64,000 nucleotides of DNA from Aedes albopictus (Eukaryota > Arthropoda > Insecta > Diptera > Culicidae), in contig NC_085138.1 in NCBI RefSeq assembly GCF_035046485.1, forward strand, positions 44,551,464 to 44,615,463, in the 5' to 3' direction. A program made the position numbers and the translations under genes. Of this stretch, positions 36,845-49,200 are shown one piece after another. The notes below the pieces were generated by a model. It was not told where the DNA came from. It ran no database searches and saw nothing but the letters and a program-made list of their open reading frames with translations. The stretch's first letter is position 1, and every line of letters starts with the position of its first letter.

Positions 36845-37549
36845 CCTTCTAAACCATAGGGGGATAAATCTGCTCATCAGACACCCTAACAGGAAGGTTA
36901 GGGTAGTGTGGGGATGAGGCCGTCTTCTACAATGCCGGTAGAAGCCAGGACTACTCTCTCCTCGACCCACTAAAACACATTCCTATGGTCGCCAAACCCT
37001 ACGTCTCTCCGGAACCACCAAGAAGGTATTGCTTCAGAGAGGGGCTAGTGCATATCGCACCCTCAAGGTTAGCTGCCGTAGCCTAGCAGCAACGAACATC
37101 GATGACTCGCACTGGAGAGTCCATCACGATAGCATGCTGGCGCTTAGCCAGTTTCCCGAGTGGTCCTCGCCACTCCCTTTGTCCTCGGAAGGCGGGCAGG
37201 GTCAACCCCGCCCGCGCCCTACTGCTGAGCGGACATCAAGAACTGATGCCCACATGCAACCCGATCTGACCTGCTGAAGGCAAGGGTATCACTACCCTTC
37301 AGGCCTTATCAGCTGCATCCGTAGGTTGCAGACAGCAGGGTCTCACCTACCCCGACCCTTGCCGGGGACCCCTTTCCAACCGCGGGCTCAGATCCAACCC
37401 AGTAGACTGACGCCACGACAGCACCGCTACCGGGACTTCCTCTCCGCGGCCACTTAATCGCTGTAAGGGTCGATCTCGACCGCAGGGCACCGGTATGACC
37501 TACGAAGCCAACTTCGAACCCCTGGACCACCTCTTGTACTGCATCTGGA
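36845..37549 (-). other. 3' UTR of R1 copy G/B
   Basis: From the ORF2 stop to the A-tail. The last ~540 bp match copy F (25803-26345); the part nearest ORF2 (37388-37549) is absent from copy F. No gene. Confidence 0.8.
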
Positions 37550-39212
37550 CTAGCCATTCTCCGAGTCCACGCGCCACCTCCTTTGTAGCTCCCAGACGAT
37601 ATGGGTGATAGCCGTTGAAACGGCATTCCAGCTAATCTCATCCCTACACATTCTCTGGACCAAGTTGTCCGGAGTTGTGTCCTCCCCGCATGTGGCAAGC
37701 ATGCGGTCACGCATTGTGCGAAAACGCGGGCACACGAACAAAACGTGTTCCGCCGTTTCCTCTAAACCATTGCACACTGGGCATTCGGGAGAATCCGCAT
37801 GCCCGAAACGGTGTAGATACTGTCGGAAGCAACCATGACCTGTAAGGACCTGTGTCAGGTGGAATGAAACTTCCCCATGGCGCCTATTAATCCAACTATC
37901 TACCCTCGGTATCAACCTATGGGTCCACCTTCCTTTGGTGGAACTGTCCCACGCGCGCTGCCATTTGACCATAGAGGCCATCCTGACAGTCTTGCGTATG
38001 CCTCTTGTGCCGCGCATTTCGAAGCACTCCATATCCTCACTGATAAGAATGCTGATGGGCACCATACCAGTAATGACACAGAGAGCGTCGTGTGACACGG
38101 TACGGTACGCGCTTGCAACCCTCAGACACATAAGCCTGTAAGTACTTTCCAGCTTCCGTCGGTAGCATTCAGTACTAAGCGCGGTACCCCACGCCGGGCC
38201 GCCATACCTAAGTATGGACGTAGCAACACTAGCCAGAAGCTTGCGCTTACTGGCGTACACCGCTGAGCTATTGGACATCATCCGGGACAGTGCCGCAATA
38301 GCTGTGGAGGCTCTTTTACAGGCATAATCGACGTGGCTACCGAAGGTAAGCTTATCGTCGATCATCACGCCCAAGTGCTTGACAGAGCGCTTCGACAGGA
38401 TAGTGCATTCTCCTACACTGATCTCCGTCTGCTGCGCCGACTGCATGTTGTTAACAACCGTCACCTCTGTCTTGTGGTGAGCCAGTTCCAGTTTTCTGAA
38501 CCGCATCCACGCCTCCACAACCTTGATCGAGTGGTCGGTAGTCAACTTCACCTCCTCGATCGTTTCACCGTAGACTTCGAGCGTAATATCGTCGGCAAAT
38601 CCGACAATCACCACTCCCACTGGGTACTCTAACCTCAACACCTCGTCGTACATGACATTCCATAACACCGGACCCAGGATGGAACCTTGCGGGACTCCTG
38701 AGGTTATGTGAAAGCACTTCCGACCCACCTCCGTGTCGTATACTAGTACGCGATTCTGGAAGTAGCTTCCGAGAATCTTATACAAGTACTCCGGTATCCC
38801 CAGACGCAAGAGCGCATCGGCAACAGCAGCCCAACTGGCGCTATTAAATGCATTCCTTACATCCAGAGTCACTACCCCGCAGAAGCGAATTCCCCTCCTC
38901 TTAGGCTCGAGTGCTTTCTCGGCGGTTTTTGTAACCGACAAGATAGCGTCTACGGTGGACCTCCCCTTCCGGAAGCCATATTGGTTGCTCGAGAGACCAT
39001 TTACGCCCTCAGTGAACTTCAACATTCTATTGAGGATGATCTTTTCGAGCACCTTCCCCGCCGTGTCAATCAAGCATATTGGTCTATATGCCGACGGGTC
39101 TCCGGGTGGTTTCCCCGCCTTTGGCAATAGTACCAGGCTCTGCCTCTTCCAAGCTTCTGGGAAAACTCCCTCGTCCAGGCATTTCTGCATAGCAGACCTG
39201 AACATCTCGGGA
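37550..39212 (-). pseudogene. R1 ORF2, C-terminal half (copy G/B, part 2)
   Basis: The frame is uninterrupted from the insertion boundary (39212) to its stop at 37550. It holds the RT (KPPGDPSAYRPICLIDT, YGFRKGRSTVDAIL, VVTLDVRNAFNSASW, VPQGSILGP, FADDITL), the thumb, the conserved WTHRLIPRV and HLTQVLTGHGCFRQYLHRFGHADSPECPVC stretch and the CCHC box. Its N-terminal half is at 49586-50926: both halves share the target duplication encoding PEMFRSA, so they are one gene split by a 10.4 kb insertion. No other lesion was seen in this half. Confidence 0.9.
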
Positions 39213-39213
39213 G

Positions 39214-39597
39214 AGTATTGTGTTGTTCTTTGCTGTGCATGCATCACTCCTGTAAGGGGTGAGTATGGCACCATAATCGATCGCGTTCGCTATTGTCTCG
39301 AGTGAAAATCAAAACAATAGATGCGGGGGTGTTTAGTATTCAGTATTGTGTTGTTCTTTGCTGTGCATGCATCGCTCCTGTAAGGGGTGAGTATGGCAGC
39401 ATAATCGATCGCGTTCGCTATTGTCTCGAGTGAAAATCAAAACAATAGATGCGCGGGTGTTTAGTATTCAGTATTGTGTTGTTCTTTGCTGTGCATGCAT
39501 CACTCCTGTAAGGGGTGAGTATGGCAGCATAATCGATCGCGTTCGCTATTGTCTCGAGTGAAAATCAAAACAATAGATGCGCGGGTGTTTAGTATTC
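39214..39597. repeat. Three 128-bp tandem monomers (left group)
   Basis: Monomers start AGTATTGTGTTGTTCTTTGC at 39214, 39342 and 39470 and are almost identical. Each contains a TAAGGGGTGAGTATGGC box and ATCGATCGCG. Further monomers follow at 48906 and 49034 after the nested insertion. Confidence 0.92.
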
Positions 39598-39829
39598 AGT
39601 ACATTGGCGTAGCTAGGGGGGTTCCAGGGGTGCCTGGCACCCCCTAGAACAAATTTGGCACCCCTTAGAATTTTTCCTTGACAGTCACCTAAAATTTAAA
39701 ATTTCACACAATAAATTTCAATATTTATTAAAGGCACATTTGAATAAAACTTAAACACATCCGGAATTACTTATACACCTGTTGCACGTTTTGGTGTTTT
39801 GGATATTGGTAAGAACAATCAACATACTT

Positions 39830-42235
39830 CTTCATGGATTCCTCCAGTAATACCTTTATCTATTCAAACAGTGATTTCTCTAGACTTCCTTTATGGATTC
39901 CTCCCGATATTTCTTTAATAAACTTCTCTCAGGATTCTCCAGGCAGTTCAGATGGGGTTGTACATACTAGAAATTTCAGCGGAGATTGATCCAGCAATTT
40001 TTTGTAGTAATTCTTTCGAAATTCTTACTATGGTACTTCTTGGAATTCTTCTAGGGATTCTTCTAAAAATTTATCTTGGGATTTTTTCAGGAATTCGTGG
40101 CGGGGTTATTCAGGACAACCTTCCTGGGATTTTTTCAGAAATTTCTTCCGGTGATTCTTCCAGGAATTCTTTCAGAGATTTTATTCAGAGATTCTTTCAG
40201 AAATTTCTCATAAAATTCCTCCAGGAGCTTATATTGGCTTTCCTCCGGGAACTGTGGCTAGGATTCTAGCAAGTTCTCTTAGAACTCTTTCAATAACTCT
40301 CACTGTGATACCTTCAGGAACTCTACTAGGGAAGTTCTTTCGGAGATTCTTCCAGAAATCATCCTGGGATTTTTCTAAAAATCCCTTCGGTGATTCTTCC
40401 AGAGATTTCTTCAAGGATTTAACCAGAACTTCCTCCAGAGGTTATTTCAGAAATTCCGCAGGGGATTTCTCCAAGATTTTCTATTGGTCTTCCTCCATGA
40501 ATTCCGGCTGGAATTCTTCAAGCAATTCCCGTTATAACTCCTTCAGAAATACTTCTAGGGATTTCACCTGACATATCTACATGCTGCAATACTTTCGGGA
40601 AATCTTCCAGAGATTCCGCAAAAAATTCCTCCTCCGATTCTATCAGGGATTCCTCCTGCGATTCTATCAGGGATTCCTCCAGTATACTTCTACCGATTCT
40701 TTCAAGGAGAACTTTAGGTATTCCTCCGGGCACTTGGTAGAGGATCTTCTTTTAGGATACCCCCGGCATTCCTGATTCAAGGATTTCTCTAGAAATTGCT
40801 TCTATGATACCTCCCTGAATTCTAGGAATTCCTCCAGGTCCGCGCTTCCCAAACTCCCAAGATTCGCTTCCCAATTTTGGGAAGCCCTGCTCCAGTTATT
40901 TCAGCTGGGATTCTTCTAGCAATTCCTGCGGTTCTTCCAGCTATACTTCCTTAATACATTCTAATTATGGTAGTTCAGAAATTATACTACGGATTCTTTT
41001 AGAGCTTTCTCTTGGCTTTTTTGCTGGAATCTTTCCAGGTAATCTTCCTGGAGTTCTTGCAGAAATTTCTTTGGTTGTCCTACCAGGGATTTCTCCAAGG
41101 ACTCATTCAGGAATTCCGATAGAAATTCCACATGGAATTCCTGCAGAAACTCCCTTTGGCCTTCCTCCAAAAATACCTCAAAAAACACCTCCTAAGGTTC
41201 ATCCAGCAATTCCTTCAAATATTCTTACTATGATACGTCCAGATATTCTTCTTGTGATTCCTTTACGAATTTATCCTAGCATTATAGCTGGAATTCTTCC
41301 GAGAAATCTTCCTGATATTTCTTCAGAAATTCCTCGCGATTCCTTCAGGACCTTCTCTAAAGATTCTTCCAGAATACCTCTACCGGTTTTGGCAGGGACT
41401 TTTCTTGGCATTCCAAGGATTTTTTCTTTGGATTCCGCCAGGCATTCCTGATTGGGTTTCTCTATCAATTGTTGTATAGTTTCCTCCAGCAATGCCTCCT
41501 AGGATTTCTGCTGAGATTTCTACAATGATACACCCCAGAATCCTTTTAACAATACCTTCTGAGATATTTCCTGTGATTTCTCCAGAAGCTCTCCGGTGAT
41601 CCTCCAGGCATTTTTATGGAAGATATTTTTTCCAAGGATCCTCTCATAAATTTCTCATGGGATTTCTCCAAGAACTCCACTTGGTCTTCCTCCAGGAATT
41701 TCAGCTGGATTTCTCAAGCAGTTCCTACTGTGGTTCTTCCAGCAATTCATCCTAGGACTCCTCCAGAATTTCTTACTGTAATATCTCCTGGAATTTTTCT
41801 AGGAATTATTCTAAGAATTTCTCCAGGGATTCCTTAAAAACTTGCTGGGATTCTTCAAGGCAATCTTTCTAGGAGCGTTGCAGAAGTACCTTCAGTGTTT
41901 CCTTCTGGAATTCCTAAAGGTTTTCCTGGAATTTCTCCATGGATTTCTTATTGGATTCTTCCAGGAAATCCTCTTGACTTTCATCCAGGAACTCCTCCCG
42001 GGATTCCATAAGCAATTCCTGCATAAGTGTAGAATTAGCATAAGTTAAAATACACAATTATAAAAATAAAAAAAAAAGATTCCTGCTGCATCTAATGTTT
42101 CAGGAATGCCTCCTGTAGGTCTCGTCAAGAAATTCTCACGGTGATACCTGCAGGAATCCCTCTAGGGATTTCTCCTGGCCTTCTAGCTAGGATTCTTCTA
42201 GGCAGTGTTCCTAGGATACTTCCAGAAATGCCTTT
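39830..42235. repeat. Degenerate TTCCTCCAGGAATTC minisatellite
   Basis: About 2.4 kb built on an imperfect ~12-bp unit (GATTCCTCCAGG, GAATTCTTCC). It is a more diverged relative of the array at 59920-62950. A tail of the same material lies at 47024-47250, on the far side of the inserted LTR element. Open frames here are by-products of the repeat. Confidence 0.75.
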
Positions 42236-42240
42236 GATCC

Positions 42241-42470
42241 TGTGCCGTTTCGGGTGACGAGGAATCGACCACAGCGCGCGATCCATCGCGATGCGGTTAA
42301 CTTGTGCTGCTGCTGCCTGCTGACTGGTCGCGCGGGAATGCTGACGTCTTGCCTGGCACCGCTGTGTAGAATGGGATGGGGTGCCGTGCATGTGTGTAGA
42401 GTGAGATTGAAGCACGCAGCCGGACAGAGGTAATCGACAGTGCTGCCAAACTATAAGCGGCAACCACACA
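42241..42470. repeat. Left 230-bp LTR
   Basis: TGTGCCG...ACACA direct repeat, matching 46794-47023 essentially base for base. Confidence 0.85.
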
Positions 42471-42900
42471 TCTCCCTTCCTCTCAAAAAAAAAAAGTGTT
42501 GTACTCGGGAATACACTTGAAATGACTTCCTGTTTATTGTTTATTATTGTGTATTCAAAGTTGGATTATCCCGACTGTTTGTGAAACTGTTCAGAACAGT
42601 CATCGAATATCGAGGGGATTCTCGATGTATTCTACAGAAACCAATTAATCAGCAAATTTGTTCAAGCACATCATTTTTTCAAAGTCTTTCTTAAGAATAA
42701 CAAACATTAGCAATTATCCTGGAAATAATATAACCTGCATTTATTAAACCTTACTTTAGAACATTTAAAACATTTATTGCGGAAAAAATATTTTCATAAA
42801 TTTGTTGAGTGATAAACATTGCATCTGAAAACCCCCCGACTTCCGCTCCAAAAAGCTGGCGGCTTGGCAGCCGGCAACAGCTGATCAGGGCGACCGGTTA

Positions 42901-43065
42901 GGGTCTGTCCATTAATTACGTAAAGGTTTATGGGGGGAGGGAGGGTTTAAGAAATCTTACGCGCCATACAAAAATTTTTGGGATGTCATACAAAAAATCT
43001 TACAAGGGGGGGAGGGGGTGTCGAAAATTCGTAAAAAATCCCTTACGTAATTAATGGACAGCCCC
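42901..43065. mobile_element. 165-bp MITE with TTA flanks
   Basis: The ends GGGTCTGTCCATTAATTACG and its inverse (CGTAATTAATGGACAGCCCC) are flanked by TTA at 42898-42900 and 43066-43068. It is G-rich in the middle and has no ORF. The GCTGTCCATTAATTACGTAA terminus is a common insect MITE end. Confidence 0.75.
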
Positions 43066-43068
43066 TTA

Positions 43069-44880
43069 GCTGTCCTTGTTCCACCAATTGCATGTTTTTG
43101 AAAACGCGTTTGCGCGCGAAATCTTTCTCGCTCATTTCTGCTGTCAAATCCGTCACCGACTGTTTCACCGACCATTTGAAACGGCGACTGTTTCGAACGG
43201 TCGTGAACAGTTTGGAGCTGGACGGTCAATATGAATTCGGTTGGTATCCAAATAACCTTTTTTTGGCAGGAATATTTTTCTATTGTTGAGTTGTTTACAA
43301 CACACATCGGAAGTGACGTACAACGGGTGGCCAAAATGTTTGGGATAAGCAACCTCTTTTCTCTCGCGAGAAAAGGTCCACAACTAAAAGTTCTGTAATT
43401 TTTCATGGAGTTAATCAGTCATTTTCAAATTTTGACTGTTTGTCACCTTTTATATGTATATCGTTGGTACAAATTTGAGCTAGAATGATTAATCTTTTGC
43501 GAAGTCAGAACCGTTGAAGCAAAACACTATTATTTTAGATCTCAGATTTTAGACAACTAATTTTTGAACTGTCGTATCTCCGAAACCAGTGAATCGAGTT
43601 TAATGAAATTTTGAGCATTCAATAACAATTTATTGATACTTGATTCCACGTAATAAAACATAACGTCTTGTCACGACGAATAAAACTATACCAGTAAATT
43701 TTTCAAACCAAAACGTTTTGCCTGCCCTCGCTCTTTTATCGACCGAAGATTTCGAAGATGATTTCATGAACAGCTGTTTCGATTCATCGTGCTCAGTTGA
43801 GAAGTCACAGCACAATGACACACCACACTCCGAAAGTCGAACAATTTGCTATATGTGACAGAACTGGAAACCTTCCGTTTTTACATTGAAGGTAATTATA
43901 AGCCTCAACCAACAGGATAACTGAAAACTCTCTTCTTTGTATATTATTGAACCCCTAATAATTTCCACAAGATTATTATGCTCTTTGATATCCCTGTTAT
44001 TGGAAAACTACGTTCAAACGTCTATAAAGTGGGTCCTGAAACTTAGAATTAAAAGAACCTTAAGAATAATTTATGAACTAAATGTTTACTGCCGTAATAG
44101 TATATCTCAAACCAGAATCAAAGGAGTAATTGAAAAACTAGCCATTTTCTTCGTAGGCAGTTCATTCTTGACACTACTCATATCGACTCATACGGATGTT
44201 TACTTGGGAGTGCAAACGGGAGCAAATCTGAGAAATTCTGAACAATTCTATTTGAAATACTTACATTGAATTTCATTGTTTTCCTTCAGTACATGTAACA
44301 CTTTTGGATTTGAAACTGATGCCAGGTGACACTTTGGTACAAACGAGAAAAAAAGACCGAGAAATTCGGAGCAACACTTTGAACGCAGATTCTCTCGTGA
44401 TCTCTGTCTTGCTCCTAGAATGTTTATATGCTTTATATCCATCCATTTGAAATTCGAGTATCTGAAAGTCATGTTCATCTGACATTGAACTATTTCACGT
44501 TGGGCTAATAATGCAAACTAACTTTTTCACGGGCATTTAGCGTACACTTAACTTTGAAGCAAAATTATATGTTACATTCATTTAAGTATTGCAATTATAT
44601 TTATAGTACTACTAGTTGTCCCCGGAAAATTTTGTCTTGTCTACTGCAATTTTTGTATATCTATTACATTATACTAGCTGTCCCATGCAAACTTTGTTCT
44701 GCATACTGCATCTTAGTTTGTCCATATTTCTTTTGTCTTATAAAATACCAAAGTTCATTCTAGACCTAATTTAATTGAAACTGCATCCAGATAAGGAACA
44801 TAGGTAGAAGATGACAAAATTACACATTCAGATTTTCCAACTACGTTTCGCTGCCTGTCCAATTCGAACGATATATAAAC
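43069..44880. other. Non-coding interior of the LTR-flanked element
   Basis: AT-rich, no credible gene. Two near copies of an ACTAGCTGTCCC...AAACTTTGT end motif at 44605-44640 and 44672-44702 resemble the terminus of the Helitron-like fragment at 47858-48155. Confidence 0.4.
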
Positions 44881-44891
44881 ACCTGCTAATC

Positions 44892-45170
44892 ATCCCGATC
44901 CGTTCCCAACAACTCATAGCGCGGTCATCCCGATCCGCTTCCGATCACTGATAGCGCGGTCATCTCGATCCGCTTCCAACAACTCCTTGCGCGGTCATCC
45001 CGATCCGCTTCCGATCACTCATAGCGCGGTCATCCCGATCCGCTTCCAACAACTCCTTGCGCGGTCATCCCGATCCGCTTCCGATCACTCATAGCGCGGT
45101 CATCCCGATCCGCTTCCAACTACTCATAGCGCGGTCATCCCGATCCGCTTCCAACGACTCCCCTCGATTT
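44892..45170. repeat. 35-bp minisatellite, about 8 copies
   Basis: The unit ATCCCGATCCGCTTCCGATC plus ACTCATAGCGCGGTC repeats at 44892, 44927, 44962, 44997, 45032, 45067, 45102 and 45137. Two variants of the middle (CGATCACTC and CAACAACTCCT) alternate. Confidence 0.92.
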
Positions 45171-46793
45171 GCAATTATTTTTAGCTTAATCCATCTCTTT
45201 GTTTTTAATCCATTAGCGGGGGATCAAAATCTAAAGGTCTGCCTCTACACATGTTTTCAGTTCAATGGCATACAGTACAGACATTCTTTACTAGGATTCG
45301 TTAAAAATTGCTTCAGTGATTCCTAGAGAAACTAGGATCAAAGCGTGGAAGTAAAACAAATACCCGGATAAAAGCTTACTTTGCTTGCTGTTTGTTTGTA
45401 TAAAATTATGACCATCTAAACTAGGTAATAGGCACACAATGCCTAACGTTTATTAAAAATTGGTAATATCGAAACTTTCAAAACTCAAAGCTTCCAGCTC
45501 TGTTGGACAACAGGAAATTTGCAAATCTCACCGCCAATATCCAACCGGTGCTGATCTCCTTGGCCCACTGCCAGTGTTCAGCTTGACCATTCACCATTAT
45601 TCCATCTGAGTCTATGTTTCCTTGACGCAATTCCTGTTGGGCGCAAAGACCTCAACAAGACCAATTTTCCAGGTCAAAATTCAAACCAGTCTTCAAACTC
45701 CACTTAAAATTGTCAAAAGTTAGCCAACATAAGGTTTTAAAATTTTTGGAAATGTGTCGTTTTTAATTTTTAAACAAAAGAGCACTATTTTCTGAGCCAC
45801 TATGATTTTTTTTAGATTTTTTAGAACTTCATTTTGATACCCAAAATTTATTTTAAAGAGATTTTTTGATCTCAACTTTTTGCAGCTGAGAAACTTTTTG
45901 ACAGCTCCACCATAGACTAATTTCAAGACCTCGATGTACCAAAGAAAACGATCAAATTTTGTGTGTCCAGTCCGGTACCCAATAATATTCATAACCGTGT
46001 GTTTTTTTCCGTGTAAATTGCCTTTTGTGTAAATTATATTTAGCGTGTTACACTGATCTGACAGCTCTGACAGCAAGGGACTAAACATAAATTACGTAAA
46101 GTGGGTACCCGAGGATTGTTCACAATCTGCGAACTGACTGCGGAAAAAATCGCAACCATGACGCCGTTGGCTCCACCCAGTACAAAATTCGACGAGAGGT
46201 GATTCGACAAATCGCTCCCATACAAACTTGAAATTGATTTTTAAATAGGTTCCCGGGCAACCAAAATTCACGAAAATTTGGATATCAGCGGCTCAGTTTG
46301 GTGTAAAGATTCAGAAAGAAGGCAATTCTAGGCAAACAAAAATCGACATACCCTACGTTATTCTGGGTGCAATAAATCAAAAAATGATTAAGCCTCTCTT
46401 TACGTGAACCACACGCACTACCGTTTCATTCAAATACCCATCGAAAGGCCTCCCGCTCGATGGGATGGGAATCACGGGAATCACGATTAGCAAACGAAAA
46501 AAAAACATCGCAATTTCGACTCCTTTTCCTCGCGGCTTCACAATCCAAGTCGTCAGAAAATGCTAGCAAAAAAACAACCAACTCACCCTTAAGCCACATC
46601 TCTGAAACTCCGGTAACGCTGCAGCCACAAAAAAAAAACAAAAACAACTTTGCTTCACTCTCGCCTGAAACACACGCGAAACAGTCCTCACCGGTACAAA
46701 ACGGCCCGCTGCGCCATGGCCGATTCCTCGCAAACAGCTCTTAAAAACGTTTGGGAAACTGCTGGGTATCCAGCAGCCTGGCAGGATCGCCAA
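45171..46793. other. Non-coding interior of the LTR-flanked element, right part
   Basis: No gene or strong structure was recognised. A direct GGGAATCACGGGAATCACGATT stretch lies near 46468 and A-rich runs near 46500-46640. Short frames here have no similarity I recognise. Confidence 0.35.
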
Positions 46794-47023
46794 TGTGCCG
46801 TTTCGGGTGACGAGGAATCGACCACAGCGCGCGATCCATCGCGATGCGGTTAACTTGTGCTGCTGCTGCCTGCTGACTGGTCGCGCGGGAATGCTGACGT
46901 CTTGCCTGGCACCGCTGTGTAGAATGGGATGGGGTGCCGTGCATGTGTGTAGAGTGAGATTGAAGCACGCAGCCGGACAGAGGTAATCGACAGTGCTGCC
47001 AAACTATAAGCGGCAACCACACA
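46794..47023. repeat. Right 230-bp LTR
   Basis: Direct copy of 42241-42470; followed by GATCC, the target duplication. Confidence 0.85.
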
Positions 47024-47317
47024 GATCCTTCCAGGAATTTTTCTAGAGACTCATTCAGGAATTATTCTCGAGTTTTTATTTGTGGATTACTATAGAAATT
47101 AATCCTGGAACTCTTCTTGGGCTTCTTAAAGGAATTCCAGTAGAAACCTCTAGAGGAATTACTAATCGAATTTCGGGGAAAGTTGGAATTTCTAGAGAAA
47201 TCCTATAAGGTATTACTGGAGAAATGTCTGGTGAAATCGTATAGGAGTGTACGGGAAAAAACTTGTAATTAATTAGAAGGCACAGAATGTTGCTAATTGA
47301 CAAATTGAGAGATGAAT

Positions 47318-47400
47318 TTGCGAAAAAAATCGCGTTCTGGTGGGATTCGAACCTACGACTCCGTATTCGCTATACAGTAGTATGACCATTTCTTTGAGGA
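47318..47400 (-). repeat. tRNA-like segment, probable SINE
   Basis: On the - strand the B-box GGTTCGAATCCCACCAG follows an AGCGAATACGGAGTCGT stretch, resembling the 3' half of a tRNA. The A-box half is poorly conserved, so a decayed tRNA-derived SINE is most likely. Confidence 0.45.
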
Positions 47401-47857
47401 TTCCTTCGATATGGTTATTATTCTTTTTTTTTTGAAAATTTCTGTGGTTGTTTCATTAGAATTTCATCAACAAATTCTTTGGATTTTTTTGCTTAATTTC
47501 AATGGCTATTCCTCTGAAATTGTACCAGCAATTTCTATTTCAGTTATTTTGCGGATTTATTAGGCAATTTTATTGTGATTATTTTTGAAATTCTTAATGA
47601 TTTAACTGTACTTGTATTCATTGCTATTGAAATTTGCTGAATTGGAAAATCTAAAATCCCCAACTGGTCCTGGTCAAAAAAATTCCCATGAAATTCACGA
47701 AAAACTTACTGAAAAAATTCCCAAAGAAATTGTCGGAAAAAAATCCATCAAAATTACATTAGAGATTTCAAAGTAGTTGCCCAAAGAATTTATATAAGAA
47801 TTACCAGAGGAAATTAGCCAAATACATTCTCAAAATAAATTGCCGAAATGTTCTATA

Positions 47858-48155
47858 TCTCTATATATAAAAATGAGTCTGAATTTTCTTTGGGGCAACA
47901 AAACTCACGAACGGCTGAACCGATCAAGATGACTCGGCACGGTTCGATTCGTATTCATGGTGGCTGTGTTTATAAGCAATAAAAGTTACGAAAGTCAACT
48001 GAAAAAATAAGAAAATTGATAAAAATCTGTTTTTTATGAACTGGGAAGAAAATCGGCACGATCAAAATGAAACCAATCTACAGTGCGGTGCTATTTTTCT
48101 CAACTGCTGTCAAACCACCACAAGACGACAAGACAAAGTTTGCCGGGACAGCTAG
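47858..48155 (+). mobile_element. Short non-autonomous Helitron-like fragment
   Basis: Begins TCTCTATATATAAAAATGAG after an A and ends GCCGGGACAGCTAG before a T, fitting the 5'-TC / CTAG-3' rule and A|T insertion. It includes ACGAACGGCTGAACCGATC, typical of a widespread insect repeat with these ends. No coding region. Confidence 0.45.
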
Positions 48156-48905
48156 TATTCTATAAAAAAAAAACAAAGAAATGAATTTGAAGAAATCCTC
48201 AAAGAATTTTCCGAAAGCATTAAAGGAATTTCTGAAGAAAATTTATAAAGAACAAGGAACATCAGGATGCCGATGAGAAAAATCGAAATTCACTCGCACC
48301 AAATTCCGGGTTTCAACTGGATTGATATATCAGTACGGAACTCAGGATAATCGAGTGTAGTTTTGAGAATCATACTCACATTTTTTCTGTAAAAGTATTT
48401 TCGTGTCCACGTGGTAATATTCAACTAATTAAAAAAAAACGCTTTTTAGCCATTAATTTTGTGGCCAAACCAAAAATGCAAATATGTATTCTGATTTTGA
48501 AATTTTAAGTATTTATATTTCTTAAAGTTGTTCTTGAAAGCTATTTTTATAAGGGTTGTTATTATGTAATAAAACAAAGAGGATGTCACGATGAATACAA
48601 GTTACATGCAAAGTTGTGGATATTTTATAGTTTCCGAGATTTGCACGTCTAATAATTGCTTCGAAAATGTATTCTAATGGACCTGATTGTTTTTAATCCA
48701 CAAAACAGGGGTTGTCGCGATGATTGTTAAGTACTTAAGTTCAAACTGAAAATACAAATTCTATTTTTCCGCGACGCAGTATATCATAATATTAAGAAAT
48801 TGAGGTCGGATCGCTATTTCCTTAAACAAAAGCAACCTGAGAGCCATTGAAACTGGCACCCCCTAGGCACCCCCTAGGAAAAAATCCTAGATGCGCCAAT
48901 GATTC

Positions 48906-49200
48906 AGTATTGTGTTGTTCTTTGCTGTGCATGCATCACTCCTGTAAGGGGTGAGTATGGCAGCATAATCGATCGCGTTCGCTATTGTCTCGAGTGAAAA
49001 TCAAAACAATAGATGCGCGGGTGTTTAGTGTTCAGTATTGTGTTGTTTTTGACTGTGCATGCATCACTCCTGTAGGGGTGAGTATGGCACCATAATCGAT
49101 CGCGTTCGCTATTGTCTCGAGTGAAAATCAAAACAATAGATACGCGGGTGTTTAGTATTCAGTATTGTGTTGTTCTTTGCTGAGTATTGTGTTGTTTTTT
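48906..49200. repeat. 128-bp tandem monomers (right group)
   Basis: Monomers start at 48906 and 49034, with a 20-bp partial at 49161 and another false start at 49183. Together with the left group they formed one array of about five monomers before the 9.3 kb element inserted. Confidence 0.9.

Larger units (their letters stand above)
42241..47023. mobile_element. LTR-flanked non-coding element (LARD-like)
   Basis: Two near-identical 230-bp direct repeats (42241-42470 and 46794-47023) start TGTGCCGTTTCGG and end CAACCACACA, giving TGTG...CACA termini. The outside flanks are GATCC at 42236-42240 and 47024-47028, a 5-bp duplication as for LTR retrotransposons. The 4.3 kb interior has no gag or pol and contains a MITE and a 35-bp minisatellite. 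It therefore looks like a non-autonomous, large retrotransposon derivative mobilised in trans. No clear primer-binding site or polypurine tract was recognised. Confidence 0.75.
39602..48901. mobile_element. 9.3 kb hAT-like element or composite with 8-bp duplication
   Basis: Ends CATTGGCGTAGCTAGG and the reverse complement CATTGGCGCATCTAGG are flanked by ATTCAGTA at 39594-39601 and 48902-48909. An 8-bp duplication fits hAT-type integration. The interior holds no transposase. It consists of degenerate GGAATTCC-type minisatellite, a non-coding LTR-flanked element, small MITEs and a Helitron-like fragment. It interrupted the tandem 128-bp monomers. Confidence 0.7.

Noticed and set aside
36216..36917. 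233-residue + strand frame
   Set aside because: It is antisense to R1 ORF1 and runs into the microsatellite and A-tail.
43092..43406. Frames on both strands near 43100-43400
   Set aside because: Mutually antisense, no motif, and located in a non-coding retroelement interior.
44892..45170. Possible CRISPR-like array
   Set aside because: The units are contiguous without unique spacers, and the host is eukaryotic.
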